Numbered from the stretch's first letter, positions 34,893-45,639 are shown. The stretch is 51,947 bases of DNA from Phormidesmis sp. RL_2_1 (GCA_012033015.1 JAAUPS010000010.1:1-51947), one strand, 5' to 3'. Notes: a model not told the origin generated them from the letters alone. Made by a program: numbers and translations.

Positions 34893-35057
34893 AAGCGATA
34901 GAAATCTTTCCTGTTCAAGATGCATTCAACAAAAACAGGCTAACAATGCAGGTAATCAGGCAAAAATAAAGCGCAAATCAATAAGCTTTTCATAAGCCAA
35001 TCTTTACCTCAACGCCCTATGTTCTCTCTTGAACGTTGGATGGAATCGAAAATTGTC

Positions 35058-38000
35058 ATGTCTAGTTTTGACGTTACGCATGTAGACCCAAATCGCCTCA
35101 CACTCAAAAACATTGACTTTATTGGAGAGGTTCAGTTCCCAACTGGGCTCACCTTCGCTGGGACTGAAGTGGGAGGGCTTTCTGGACTAACCTACGATGC
35201 TGCCCGCAACGTCTATTATCTCCTGGCAGATGATCGCAGTGACAATGCCCGCTTCTACACGGCGCAGATTGATCTGAGCGATGGCGTGCTAAATGACGGC
35301 GATATCACCTTTGCGGCGTTGACGACGCTGCTCGATAAATCTGGTGAACCGTTTGTCAGCGGTACGTTGGATCCTGAAGGCATCGCGCTGACTGAGCAAG
35401 GAACGCTGTATATCTCTTCTGAAGGAGATGCCAACCAGCTTATTTCTCCTTTCGTTCGAGAAATGAGTTTGATGGGTGACTTTATCAGCGAACTGCCCAT
35501 TCCTGAACTCTATTTGCCCACTGCAGATCGCGCCAGCGGCATCCGCAACAACGAAGCGTTTGAAAGCTTGACGATTACGCCAGATCAGCGATTTCTCTAC
35601 ACCGCGACCGAGGGGACGCTGTATCAAGATGGGCCGAGTGCCGATATCGATCAGCCCGGTCTATCGCGTATTCTCAAGTACGATTTGGCCACCCAAGCGG
35701 CGGTGGCTGCTTTTGTCTACGAGGTGGCACCCGTTCCGGTAGCGCCTGACCCGGCAGATGGCTTTCGCAATAATGGCCTCGTAGAGCTACTAGCTGTTGA
35801 TAACAACGGTACATTGCTGGCGCTAGAGCGGAGTTTTTCAGTGGGCCAAGGTAATACTGTAAAACTCTTTGAGATTCAGACGCAAGGGGCACTCAACGTG
35901 CTGGGCACCGAGGATTTGTTTCGAGAAAATCTTTTAGACGAAGATGGCGAGGTGATTGCGCCGGGGCCATTTGCGATTGACCCAGCGGTCACGAAGCGGG
36001 AATTGCTCGATATTGAGCGTGATTTGGGCATTGCTCCCGATAATTTGGAAGCGCTAGCGTTTGGCCCTAAGCTAGCTGACGGTCGCCAGTCGCTGATCAT
36101 TGCCAGTGACAACAATTTTAACGATGCTCAGGTGACGCAATTTTTGGCCTTTGCGGTCGATTTCACCTCGACTCCTGCGGCGCTACCTGTGGTGGAAACG
36201 CCCTATACCATTGACGATGGGCGCTTAGCGACGTTTGAGCCGCTAACTATTTTGTTGGTGAATGACGATGGCTTCGATGCTGAAGGCATTGAGGTGATGT
36301 ATGACGCGCTAGTGGCTGCAGGCCATAATGTGACGTTAGTTGCGCCTAAGGAGCCGCAAAGTGGTCGCGGCACTTTGATTGATGTAGAGCGCATTTTTCG
36401 ACCGACTGAGGTGGTGGAGTTTGCCCCTAATCAGTGGTACGTAGACGGTAGCCCGGTGACCACAACGCTGGCGGCTCTGGGATTTGTGCTGAATGGTGAA
36501 ACGCCGGATCTGGTGATTTCGGGCATTAATGAAGGAGAAAATGTTGGGCCGATTGCAATTTCTTCAGGCACGGTGAGTGCGGCGACGACGGCGACGCGCG
36601 CGGGGATTCCGGCGATCGCAGTGAGTGCAGGTACCCGCCGCGACGCCGCGTTTAATATCGACGAAGTGGCTCTGGAGAAGGCTTATGACTACAGTGCTAC
36701 CTTTGTGGTGGACTTAGTGCAACAGCTTGCCAACAGACGTCAGCCGGATGCCGCCCTATTGCCGGACGGGGTGGGCTTGAATGTGAATATCCCGGCTGTG
36801 GTGGAAAATATTGCGGGTGTGAAACTCACTGAGCTTGACGAAACGGGCACGTTGGATTTATTTGTCGGTGAGCTAGCGCCCGGTGTGCCAGGACTGTTGT
36901 TCAATTCGGGGGTGGCGATCGCACCAGCAGAGATCACCGAGCCCGAGTCCGAAGGGCAAAACTTCCTCGCCAACTTTGTCACGGTCACGCCAATTGATGG
37001 CGACTGGACGAGCAGCGCCAACGTCAGACAAACGCTGAGCGATCGCTTTGCCTCGGCCCCAGCAGATGCCGTCGCCACACCGCTCAATATTTTAATAACC
37101 AACGACGATGGCTTCGATGCCCCTGGCATTGAGGTGTTGTACAACGCTCTGGTTGCCGCTGGCCATAGGGTTACCCTAGTGGGGCCAAAAGTACAACAAA
37201 GCGGCACTGGCACGGTGCTAGATGTCGATAAAATCTTTCAGCCGTTGGATATCACTAATGTTGAAGGTGACAAATGGTTTGTCGATGCGGGGGTGCGCAC
37301 GACCACTTGGGCCGGACTGGACTTTGTTCTCGGCGGTGAAGCACCTGATTTGGTGATTTCAGGTATTAATGAAGGTGAGAATATTGGCCCAGGGGGGGCG
37401 GTTTCTTCGGGCACGGTGAGTGCGGCGGTGACGGCCTTGCTGCGAGATGTTCCGGCGATCGCGATCAGCGCAGGCATTGATTTGAGCGATCCAGAACGCA
37501 GTGCCACCGACGGAGCCTATGAGATCGGTTCACAGTTTTTGGTAGAGCTCATCGCTAAGCTTCAGGCCACCCAAGGCAACGATGCCCAAATTTTGCCAGT
37601 AGGTGAAGGTTTAAGCATTAATATTCCAGTGCGCTTTCCAACCGGCATAGACGAAATCCAAGGCATTGCTTTTACGGATGCGAGCGATATTTCACCGTTT
37701 ACTATTGACTTTGGCCCGTTGCCGGAAGCCTTTGGCGGCGGCGCAGGACTGCGGTTTACACCGTTTGATTTACCTGTAGGAGAAGCGGTCTCGCCCACTT
37801 CTGAAGGGGGACAGTTCCTCTCTGGATTTATTACGGTCACCCCAATTGATGGGGATTGGACTGCGCCTGAACTGGGTCAAATCGCGGTAGAAAAGTTACT
37901 CTCTGCGCCTGAACCTTTGCTGTTAGGCGATTCTGATGATCCGGCCATTTGGGTAAACCCTGACAATGGTGATCATAGCCTAGTGATTGGCACCTTAAAA

Positions 38001-41000
38001 GACGGTGGTTTGGCCGTTTTTGACCTGCAGGGAAACATTGTGCAAACGGTGTTGCCAGCGCCCTTTGGCGATATTCGCTACAACAATGTTGATGTGGTGT
38101 ACGGCTTTGGGTTGGACGGCATTCAGGTGGATTTGGCGGTGGTGAGCGATCGCGAAAATGACACCCTAGCGATTTTCAAAATCAACCCTGACACCCGCCA
38201 GCTAGAAGATGTCACCTCAGCCAACATGTTAGAGACCATCTTTGGTGTAGACGACGGCGAAGCCACGGCCTACGGTTTGGCAACCTATAAAAGCCCCGTT
38301 TCTGGCAATGCCTACGCTTTTGTCACCCAAGCCGACGGCAACCAAGTCGCCCAGCTAGAACTGATGGCAGACAATGGCACCGTCACCGCAAAGCTAGTGC
38401 GCACCCTAGCTTTGCCCACCCCTACTGGTGCAGCCGCAGATTCTCAATCCGAAGGGCTCGTTGTCGATCAGGAACTAGGCTTCCTCTATGTCGCGTTAGA
38501 AAATGAAGTCGGTATTCTCAAATTTTCCGCCGAACCAACCGGTACCGACAGCTTCCGGGTCATCCAGCCGATTGGCGCAGACTATCTTGTCCCCGATATT
38601 GAAGGGCTCAGCATTTACTACGGCGCAGACGGCAGCGGCTACTTAATTGCCAACAGCCAAGGCGATTCCTCCTATGCCGTGTTCAGCCGCGAAGGCACCA
38701 ACGAATACTTGGGGAGTTTTATCGTCGGTGATAATGGCAGCATCGATCAAGTCAACGAAAGCGATGGCCTAGAGGTGATCAATGTGCCGTTGGGTTCGGC
38801 TTTTCCCAACGGATTGTTGGTGCTGCAAGATGGGGCCAACGATCCCCAAAACGTTGCCGAAAACGACGATGAGATTGAAAACAACAGCACCAATTTCAAG
38901 TTTGTTCCTTGGGAGTCGGTGGCGAATTCTTTTGTGACCTCCCTCGGCAGACCGCTCGATATTGACCCAACCAGCTACGATCCACGTAACCCTCAAGCGC
39001 ATTCTTTGGTCAATGGCATCGCCAGTGGTGATATCACCCAAAATTCTGTTGTGCTATGGGCTCGCAGCACTTTTCCTGGAGCGGTTAGGTTTGAGTACTC
39101 TACCCGCGAAGACTTTAGCGAAATCCTAGGCACCGCCACCGCCACGGTCACCGCTATCGATCAGCCTGTGAAGGTGAATGTAGAAGGGTTGGCAGCAGGG
39201 ACGGAATACTTTTTCCGGGTGAGCGATGCAGGGGGCGATCGCGAAATCGGTCGCTTTGCCACAGCGGCCCCTTTGGGCGAACAAAACGGCCTCAACTTTG
39301 GCGTTGTGGGCGACTGGCGCGGTGAAATTGCCCCTTACCCAGCCGTCAGCAACGTCGCCGAAAAAGCGCTAGATTTTTTCCTGCTCCATGGCGACACCAT
39401 TTACGCTGACGACGATTCGCCTGCGGTGCTAAACCCCGACGGCACCCCCAAAGACCAAGCCACCAGTTTAGAAGAATATCGAGCCAAGCACGCCGAAGTG
39501 TACGGCGACCGATTCGGTGAAAACTTCTGGGCCGAGGTTCGTGCTTCTACGGCTATTTACGCCACGATTGACGATCACGAAGTCACCAACGACTTTGCAG
39601 GCGGTCAAACCATCGGCACAGATGCGAGATTTTCTGCGGCCTTCCCCACAGATGATCCCAACGCGCTGATTAACGACAGCACCCTGTATGAAAATGGGCT
39701 GCAAGCCTTTCAAGAATACAACCCGCTCAGAGATGAATTCTATGGTGAAACTGGCGATGCGGTCACTGCCAACGAGCGCAAGCTCTACCGGTACAACACC
39801 TTTGGTAGCGATGGGGCGAGCTTCATCCTCGACACCCGCTCTTTTCGCGATCCGGCCATTCCGGCCCCGACAGATTTCACCGATCCGGCCCAGGTCGGCG
39901 CCACCTTAGCCGCTACTTTTACCCCAGGGCGCACCCTTTTGGGCCAAGCGCAGCTCAGTGAATTCAAACAAGATCTGCTCAATGCTCAAGCCGCTGGCAT
40001 CACCTGGAAATTTGTCATGGTGCCCGAACCGATTCAAAACCTATTTCCCGGCATCAATACCGATGCCTACGAAGGTTACAACGCCGAGCGCACCGAAATT
40101 CTCAAGTTTGTTGAAGACAACAACATCGAAAACGTAGTGTTTGTTGCCGCCGACGTGCATATGACGGCGGTGAACAATCTCACCTACCAAGAAACACCCT
40201 TTGGCCCCCAAATCGCCACGAGCATGTGGGAAATTACTACGGGCGCAGTTGCCTACGAAGATCCGACAGGTAAATTTCTCGGTCAGCTTTTCACCGCTGG
40301 TAATCCTGAGCTGAGGGCTTTTTACGACAGTTTGCCGATTGCCCCTGATGCCGATAATATTGCCAACGACAAAGATGACTTTGTCAAAGCTGCGATTGAT
40401 AGTACCTTGCTGGCTCCCTTGGGCTATGACCCGCTGGGCCTAGACAACAACCTGCCCCAAGCTGAAGGGCTAATTGATGCCACGTTATTGCAAGGTGACT
40501 ACTACGTCGGCCATAGCTCTAGCTGGGCTGAGTTTGAGGTAGACCCCATCACGCAAAAGCTCACCGTGACCACTTGGGGCATTGATGGCTACACCGAAGC
40601 AGAGCTGCTCGCTGATCCAGCCGCGATTGTTAATCAAACGCCGCGAATTTTAAGTCAGTTTGAGGTGAATCCCCAAGGCTCAATCACCAGTGGCTCAACT
40701 CGTGACGATACGTTCACGGGTGATGATAACGACAACAAGCTCGCTGGTTTAGGCGGTAATGATCTGTTGGCAGGCTTGCTCGGCAGTGATGTGATTCTCG
40801 GTGGTGATGGGGATGATGTGCTCAGGGGCGATCGCAACAGTCGCAGCACCAAACCGGCGAAGCAGGCGGCGATGATCTGATCTACGGCGGCGCAGGCAAT
40901 GACCGCATCGGTGGCAAATCCGGCAACGACCGTCTGTTTGGCGATGCAGGCAATGACCAAATTTGGGGCGACGATGGCGACGATATCCTTCGCGGTGGTC

Positions 41001-41263
41001 TCGGCAACGACATTTTGACAGGCGATAACTTCTCCGGTGGTCAAGGCCGTGACACCTTCATCCTGGCTGCAGGCGAAGGCACCGACACCATCACTGACTT
41101 TGAAATCGGCATCGACACCCTACAGATCTTAGGGGCGACAACGCTAGCTGATTTAACCCTCAGCGGCAACGCCATCCTCTTTGCAGGCGAAATTCTTGCA
41201 GAGCTACGAGGCATTGAGACCAGCAGCCTGAGAGCGAATGACTTTAGCTTCATCGCCGCCTAA
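35058..41263 (+). CDS. RTX-tailed multi-domain phosphatase: esterase-like phytase, SurE x2, beta-propeller phytase, PhoD
   Basis: Very large secreted phosphohydrolase. From Met at 35058 (MSSFDVTHVDPNRLTLKNID): residues about 20-380 esterase-like phytase domain (GGLSGLTYDAARNVYYLLAD, NEAFESLTITPD); about 394-650 and 675-935 two SurE domains (ILLVNDDGFDAEG and ILITNDDGFDAPG, QSGRGT/QSGTGT, SGINEGEN); about 951-1288 beta-propeller phytase (DSDDPAIWVNPDNG, GTLKDGGLAVFD, NNVDVVYG); about 1306-1868 PhoD (HGDTIYADD, IDDHEVTNDF, VAADVHMTAVN). RTX repeats (GGDGDDVLRGD) and a type I secretion C-terminus follow. There is no signal peptide. The frame breaks near 40858-40861; one more G gives NSRSTKPAEAGGDDLIYGG and continuation to 41263, about 2068 residues. 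Upstream ATGs at 35019 and 35040 are less likely starts. Substrate range is inferred from family. Confidence 0.88.
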
Positions 41264-41312
41264 CTGCCCCCCTTAACCGGCCCCCCCCTTAACCGGCCTT
41301 CCTTTTAACCGG
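41264..41312. repeat. Three tandem 16-bp units with CTTAACC core
   Basis: TGCCCCCCTTAACCGG, CCCCCCCCTTAACCGG and CCTTCCTTTTAACCGG lie at 41265, 41281 and 41297, starting right after the stop codon at 41261-41263. A second small array of ACTAAAGC units follows at about 41321-41350. The core resembles the cyanobacterial Pho-box half-site, but spacing (16 bp) differs from the usual 11. Confidence 0.75.
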
Positions 41313-41405
41313 CACTACCTCACTAAAGCACTAAAGAACTAAAGCACTAAAGACAAGAGACCCTCAGATGATCTCAGGCACACACACACCAAGGAAATAC
41401 TGCAA

Positions 41406-44400
41406 ATGGCAACAACTTTGAGCGCAGGCGATATCGCCATCATCGGCTTTAACTTCGATAACCCTGATGAATTGGCCTTCGTCGCCTTAGTCGATCTCAC
41501 CACAGGCACAGAAATCAACTTTACAGACAATGGCTGGCAAGCCTCAGGCAGCTTTCGCGCCAGCGAAGGTACCTTTACTTGGACAGCCCCTACAGATATT
41601 GCCGCCGGTACCGTCATTAACCCGACCGTCAGCAGCATTGCCTTTTCCGCCGACGGTGACCAAATCATTGCCTATCAAGGGGCCGCCACCAGCCCAGTCT
41701 TTTTGTACGCGCTCAATAGCGAAGGCAATCCTGGTATCTGGCAGACAGATGCGACTAGCTCGAATACATCAGCCTTACCAATCGGCTTAGTCAATGGCGA
41801 AACAGCCATTGCCCTGAACGAAATTGACAACGCCATCTACACCGGCCCAACATCTGGCAGCAAAGCTGAGCTGCTTGCTGCTATTAGTGATAGCAGCAAC
41901 TGGAGCGGTGACAACACCAACAGACAAACGCTACCGTCGTCGGCGTTTACCGTCGATGGCGGTGGTGGTTCTGGCCTGGTGATCAACGAGGTGCTCGGCA
42001 GTACCACAGGTACGGATGTCGAATTTATTGAGCTATTTGGGGCAGCAGGCACATCCTTAGCAGGGTTAAGCATTATTGTCGTGGAAAGCGATGAGGACTT
42101 AAACAATGGCACCATCGATAGTCGCGTTGATCTCGGCAGTAATGCGGTAATCGGAGACAACGGCTTTTTCTTGATAGGCAATACCCAAATTCTGCAAAGC
42201 AGTCCCTACGCCGTTACGCCTAACCAAGATATTCCGGCTAACTTTATTGAGAACAGCAGCTATACCATTGCTTTGGTCGAAACCAGCAGCCTCACAGGCA
42301 ATGTGGTTTCTGGCAGTGAAGTCGTCATCGATGCGGTCGGCCTCACCGATGGAGAAGCTGAGGATTCATTCTTTTTTAATGCGCCTGTGATCGGCCCAGA
42401 TGGCACTTTTTTACCAGCCGGTGTGCGTCGTCTCCAGACAGGTGTGGATACCGACACAGTCGCTGATTGGGCAATTGGTGATTTTAATCTGGGCCCAGAT
42501 AACACCCCCACGGCAGGGACGAGCGACAATGGCGGCGGCGGCGATACCTTGACATTCATTCACGCCATTCAAGGCAGTGGCGCTGCTAGCCCCTTGGCTG
42601 GCCAAACGGTGACGATTGAAGCTGTTGTAGTCGGTGATTTTCAAGATGGCGCTAGCGGCACGAATGGCGATCTCAATGGCTTTTTTGTGCAAGAAGAAGA
42701 TGCCGATGCCGACAGTGATGCCGCAACGTCTGAAGGGCTATTCATTTTTGATGGCAGTGCGCCTGCGGTGGATGTTCAAATTGGCGACAAAGTACGGGTG
42801 ACAGGCACAGTGACGGAGTTTAACGGCCTGAGCGAATTAACTGGCGTTACGGTTAGCATCGTCGGCACTGAGGTGCTGCCGACAGCAGCGACGGTTAACT
42901 TCCCTGTCAATAGTGTGGCTGATCTCGAAGCGTTTGAAGGAATGCAGGTCACGATTCCAGATACGCTGTTTGTCACCGAGTACTTTAATCTAGATCGCTT
43001 TGGTGAGATTGTGCTTTCTTCGAATGGTGCTAGTAATGCACCGGGCACTGACGGTCGGCTAGATCAGTACACGCAGTTTAACGAGCCTGATGCAGCCGGT
43101 TTTGCCGCCTACCAGGCAGAGATTGCTAAACGCCGCATTGTTCTAGACGATGGGCAAACGGTGCAAAACCCCAATCCCATCCTTTTGGGCAGGGGCGGTG
43201 CCCCGCTCAGTGCGGCTAACACGCTGCGCGGTGGCGATACCATTGCTGGGCTCACGGGTGTTTTGAGCTTTGGCTTTGATGAGTATCGCATTCAACCCGT
43301 TGCCCCGGTTGATATTCAGCCGACTAATGCCAGACCTAATGCACCAGAAGATGTGGGCGGTGATCTCAAAGTGGTCAGCCTCAATGTCCTTAACTTTTTC
43401 ACAACGCTAGATGTATCAGGTAATCCGGGCAGCGGGCCGAATGGTTTACCGCCTCGCGGTGCTGACAGCCAAGCAGAATTGGATCGTCAGCTAGAGAAGC
43501 TCGTCACCACCTTAATCACTGCGGATGCAGATATTGTCGGGCTAATTGAGCTGGAAAATGAGTTTGGGGGTGACCAAAATGGGGATGGCAAGTATGCCAT
43601 CGATACTATTGTCAATGCGCTGAATGCTGCCGTTGGGGCCAACACCTATGCTTTTGTTGATCCAGGTGTCGCTTTTGTCGATACGGGAGATGCCATTTCC
43701 GTCGGGGCCATTTATAAAACGTCTGCGGTTAAAATTGCCGATGGCACCACCGTTGAGATTTTGTCGGATGCTGATTTACCTGGGTTGGGTCTGAGCGGGC
43801 CAGTGTTCGACGGGGTGGATACAAACCGTGCTTCACTGGCTGTGACGTTTACAGAGCTTGCCACGGGCGAAGCCCTTACGGTTGCGGTGAACCATTTCAA
43901 ATCCAAAGGGGGAACGGGCTCTGGAGACGATGCAGATGCTGGTGATGGTCAAGGCAGCTTTAACGGCACTCGTTTGCGTGCGGCTACTGCGCTCGACATC
44001 TGGCTCAAAACTGATCCGACAGGCAGTGGCGATGCTGACTTTCTGTTGATTGGTGATTTGAATGCGTATGCGCAAGAAGATCCCATAACATACTTAGAAG
44101 GCCAAGGCTACAGTAATGTCATTAACAGTCCTGAGTCGGCCTACTCTTTTGTGTTTGATGGGCAGCTTGGTACTTTGGACTACGGCTTGGTGAATGCAGC
44201 TTTGCGCTCTCAAGTAACGGGTGCAACAGAATGGCACATCAATGCGGATGAGCCCGATGCCTTCGACTACAATTTAGACTTTAATCGCGATTCGACGTTG
44301 TTTGATGGGCAAACGCCTTTCCGTTCATCTGATCATGATCCAATCATCATCGGGTTAGATTTAAAGTCACCGGTGGTGCCTGGAGAAGAAATCGTTGGCA

Positions 44401-44828
44401 CTGTCCGTCGCGATATACTGACGGGTACAGCAGGCAATGATCTGATCAAAGGACTGTTAGGCAGAGATACGATTAATGGTGGTGCTGGTAATGACACCAT
44501 TAATGGTGGCTTGGGCGATGATCTGTTAACTGGCGGTGCAGGCAATGACAGGTTTGTCTATGACAATTGGTTTGATCGTACTGATCGAATCACAGACTTT
44601 GAAGTAGGCGCTGATCTGATAGATTTCAGCAGCATTTTGAATAACCTAAGACGATATGGCAGTGCTACGCCTTTTGATGACTATATTCAAGTTGTGCAGT
44701 TAGGATCTGATGCAGCCGTGCAAATTGATCTCAATGGTGATTTGGGTTCGCGCGATCGCTTCACCACCATTACCTTATTACAAGGCGTTGTTGCTGAAAC
44801 CGTCACAGAGGCCAGTTTTGTTCTCTAG
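41406..44828 (+). CDS. RTX-tailed extracellular nuclease (ExeM/NucH-like)
   Basis: 1140 residues, no signal peptide, start MATTLSAGDIAIIGFNFDNP with AAGGA upstream. Residues about 1-180 and 190-380 look like two beta-rich lamin-tail-like or related modules (LVINEVLGSTTGTDVEFIEL). About 390-630 is an OB-fold region typical of ExeM/NucH nucleases (GDKVRVTGTVTEFNG). About 653-990 is the endonuclease/exonuclease/phosphatase domain: VVSLNVLNFF, DIVGLIELEN (metal Glu), LLIGDLNAYAQEDP and SSDHDPIIIG. RTX repeats (GGAGNDTINGGLGDD) precede a secretion C-terminus. It lies 142 bp behind the multi-domain phosphatase, so it may be co-transcribed. Expected role: degrade extracellular DNA for phosphorus, or biofilm DNA turnover. 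Confidence 0.9.
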   Translation: MATTLSAGDIAIIGFNFDNPDELAFVALVDLTTGTEINFTDNGWQASGSFRASEGTFTWTAPTDIAAGTVINPTVSSIAFSADGDQIIAYQGAATSPVFLYALNSEGNPGIWQTDATSSNTSALPIGLVNGETAIALNEIDNAIYTGPTSGSKAELLAAISDSSNWSGDNTNRQTLPSSAFTVDGGGGSGLVINEVLGSTTGTDVEFIELFGAAGTSLAGLSIIVVESDEDLNNGTIDSRVDLGSNAVIGDNGFFLIGNTQILQSSPYAVTPNQDIPANFIENSSYTIALVETSSLTGNVVSGSEVVIDAVGLTDGEAEDSFFFNAPVIGPDGTFLPAGVRRLQTGVDTDTVADWAIGDFNLGPDNTPTAGTSDNGGGGDTLTFIHAIQGSGAASPLAGQTVTIEAVVVGDFQDGASGTNGDLNGFFVQEEDADADSDAATSEGLFIFDGSAPAVDVQIGDKVRVTGTVTEFNGLSELTGVTVSIVGTEVLPTAATVNFPVNSVADLEAFEGMQVTIPDTLFVTEYFNLDRFGEIVLSSNGASNAPGTDGRLDQYTQFNEPDAAGFAAYQAEIAKRRIVLDDGQTVQNPNPILLGRGGAPLSAANTLRGGDTIAGLTGVLSFGFDEYRIQPVAPVDIQPTNARPNAPEDVGGDLKVVSLNVLNFFTTLDVSGNPGSGPNGLPPRGADSQAELDRQLEKLVTTLITADADIVGLIELENEFGGDQNGDGKYAIDTIVNALNAAVGANTYAFVDPGVAFVDTGDAISVGAIYKTSAVKIADGTTVEILSDADLPGLGLSGPVFDGVDTNRASLAVTFTELATGEALTVAVNHFKSKGGTGSGDDADAGDGQGSFNGTRLRAATALDIWLKTDPTGSGDADFLLIGDLNAYAQEDPITYLEGQGYSNVINSPESAYSFVFDGQLGTLDYGLVNAALRSQVTGATEWHINADEPDAFDYNLDFNRDSTLFDGQTPFRSSDHDPIIIGLDLKSPVVPGEEIVGTVRRDILTGTAGNDLIKGLLGRDTINGGAGNDTINGGLGDDLLTGGAGNDRFVYDNWFDRTDRITDFEVGADLIDFSSILNNLRRYGSATPFDDYIQVVQLGSDAAVQIDLNGDLGSRDRFTTITLLQGVVAETVTEASFVL

Positions 44829-44846
44829 CGACATTCTCTAGCGACA
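44821..44846. repeat. 13-bp tandem duplication containing the nuclease stop codon
   Basis: TTCTCTAGCGACA at 44821-44833 is repeated at 44834-44846, then TTCTCTGGCA. The stop TAG (44826-44828) lies inside the first unit. Confidence 0.9.
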
Positions 44847-44870
44847 TTCTCTGGCAGTGATCGATCTATA

Positions 44871-44917
44871 GGATAGAACAAAGGGTGGCTCCGCTGGGGT
44901 CATCCTTTGTTCTATTC
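44871..44917 (+). terminator. Terminator hairpin after the nuclease gene
   Basis: GGATAGAACAAAGG (44871-44884) pairs with CCTTTGTTCTATTC (44904-44917) in a 13-14 bp stem; the loop contains a further GGCTCCGCTGG partial stem. It separates the first two phosphatase-locus genes from the third. Confidence 0.8.
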
Positions 44918-45011
44918 TGGGTGGTAGCACCTGGTATGGCATCTTCTTGCTTTTGTTTATGTAACGTATGTTGTTGCAACTATGTATCGCAGATCAACAA
45001 AGCCATAGATC

Positions 45012-45170
45012 TTGACGGAAATTCAAGAATATATTCAATTCACATTCCCTGATCTCAACGCCTTCAAGAGTTTTGTTGAGTTTTTCCGGGAACTCACAAA
45101 CCCTTTGTTCCCAGATATTCAAGGGCTGCTTTACAGCAATCAGGCATCAACTTTTAGTCGTCTCTTATGA
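45012..45170 (+). CDS. Short TTG-initiated open frame, unrecognised
   Basis: 52 codons reading TEIQEYIQFTFPDLNAFKSF then VEFFRELTNPLFPDIQGLL and YSNQASTFSRLL after the initiating codon. A stop lies two codons upstream. The composition is protein-like, unlike the surrounding intergenic DNA, which suggests a small real protein or a remnant of a larger gene. No ATG and no clear ribosome-binding site. I do not recognise it. Confidence 0.25.
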   Translation: MTEIQEYIQFTFPDLNAFKSFVEFFRELTNPLFPDIQGLLYSNQASTFSRLL

Positions 45171-45173
45171 CGC

Positions 45174-45200
45174 CCTTAACCTTTGCGTGAACGATTCATG
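45174..45200 (+). promoter_or_regulatory. Possible Pho-box upstream of the PhoX/GDPD gene
   Basis: CTTAACCTTTGCGTGAACG followed by ATTCATGTGACC could be three degenerate 8-bp half-sites at 11-bp spacing (CTTAACCT, CGTGAACG, CATGTGAC), the layout of cyanobacterial PhoB boxes. Only the first half-site is a good match, so confidence is low. Confidence 0.3.
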
Positions 45201-45639
45201 TGACCCTCATATCGAACTTAGATTTGGCTAAGAGAATTTTATTCCCAGCCTGTCTATATCTCTATATTGTTGTCACGATTAAAATCGGCCCAATTAGGCT
45301 CAGCTATAAATATCGATGTAACAAGTTATTTCACTTAAAACTTCGATATCGTTCTCTTAACCCCTAGGTGAGAGGGTTCCTAATGGCAAAGATAAAATTG
45401 TTGCTTTAATTTTCTCAATATAATTTTCTCATCTCAATAGGCTTTTAATTCCAAAACAAAGGAAATCCCAAAACAAGGGAAATCCCAAAAACAGGGGTGT
45501 TGACAGGGCAATGTTGAACATTATTGCCTGACTGTTCTGTGTGTCAATTCTGTGTTTTAAGGCGATCCAGACGGCATAAAGCAGAAATGAACGCACCATC
45601 TGCGATCGCTTTTGACAGGCTAGTTCTCAAAAGACATTG

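Larger units (their letters stand above)
34562..35057. other. Intergenic region with nested mobile-like elements
   Basis: Between the hydroxylase gene and the first phosphatase gene. Contains ACTAACCTTTGCGTAAGGTT (about 34561-34580), which resembles a Pho-box-like TTAACC motif, and the family-B element 34676-34892 interrupted by a family-A element. In-frame ATGs at 35019 and 35040 precede the likely start at 35058. Confidence 0.6.

Noticed and set aside
35019-35057. Signal peptide on the first phosphatase from the ATG at 35019
   Set aside because: MFSLERWMESKIV has no hydrophobic core; RTX proteins use a C-terminal signal, and the family-like sequence begins after 35058.
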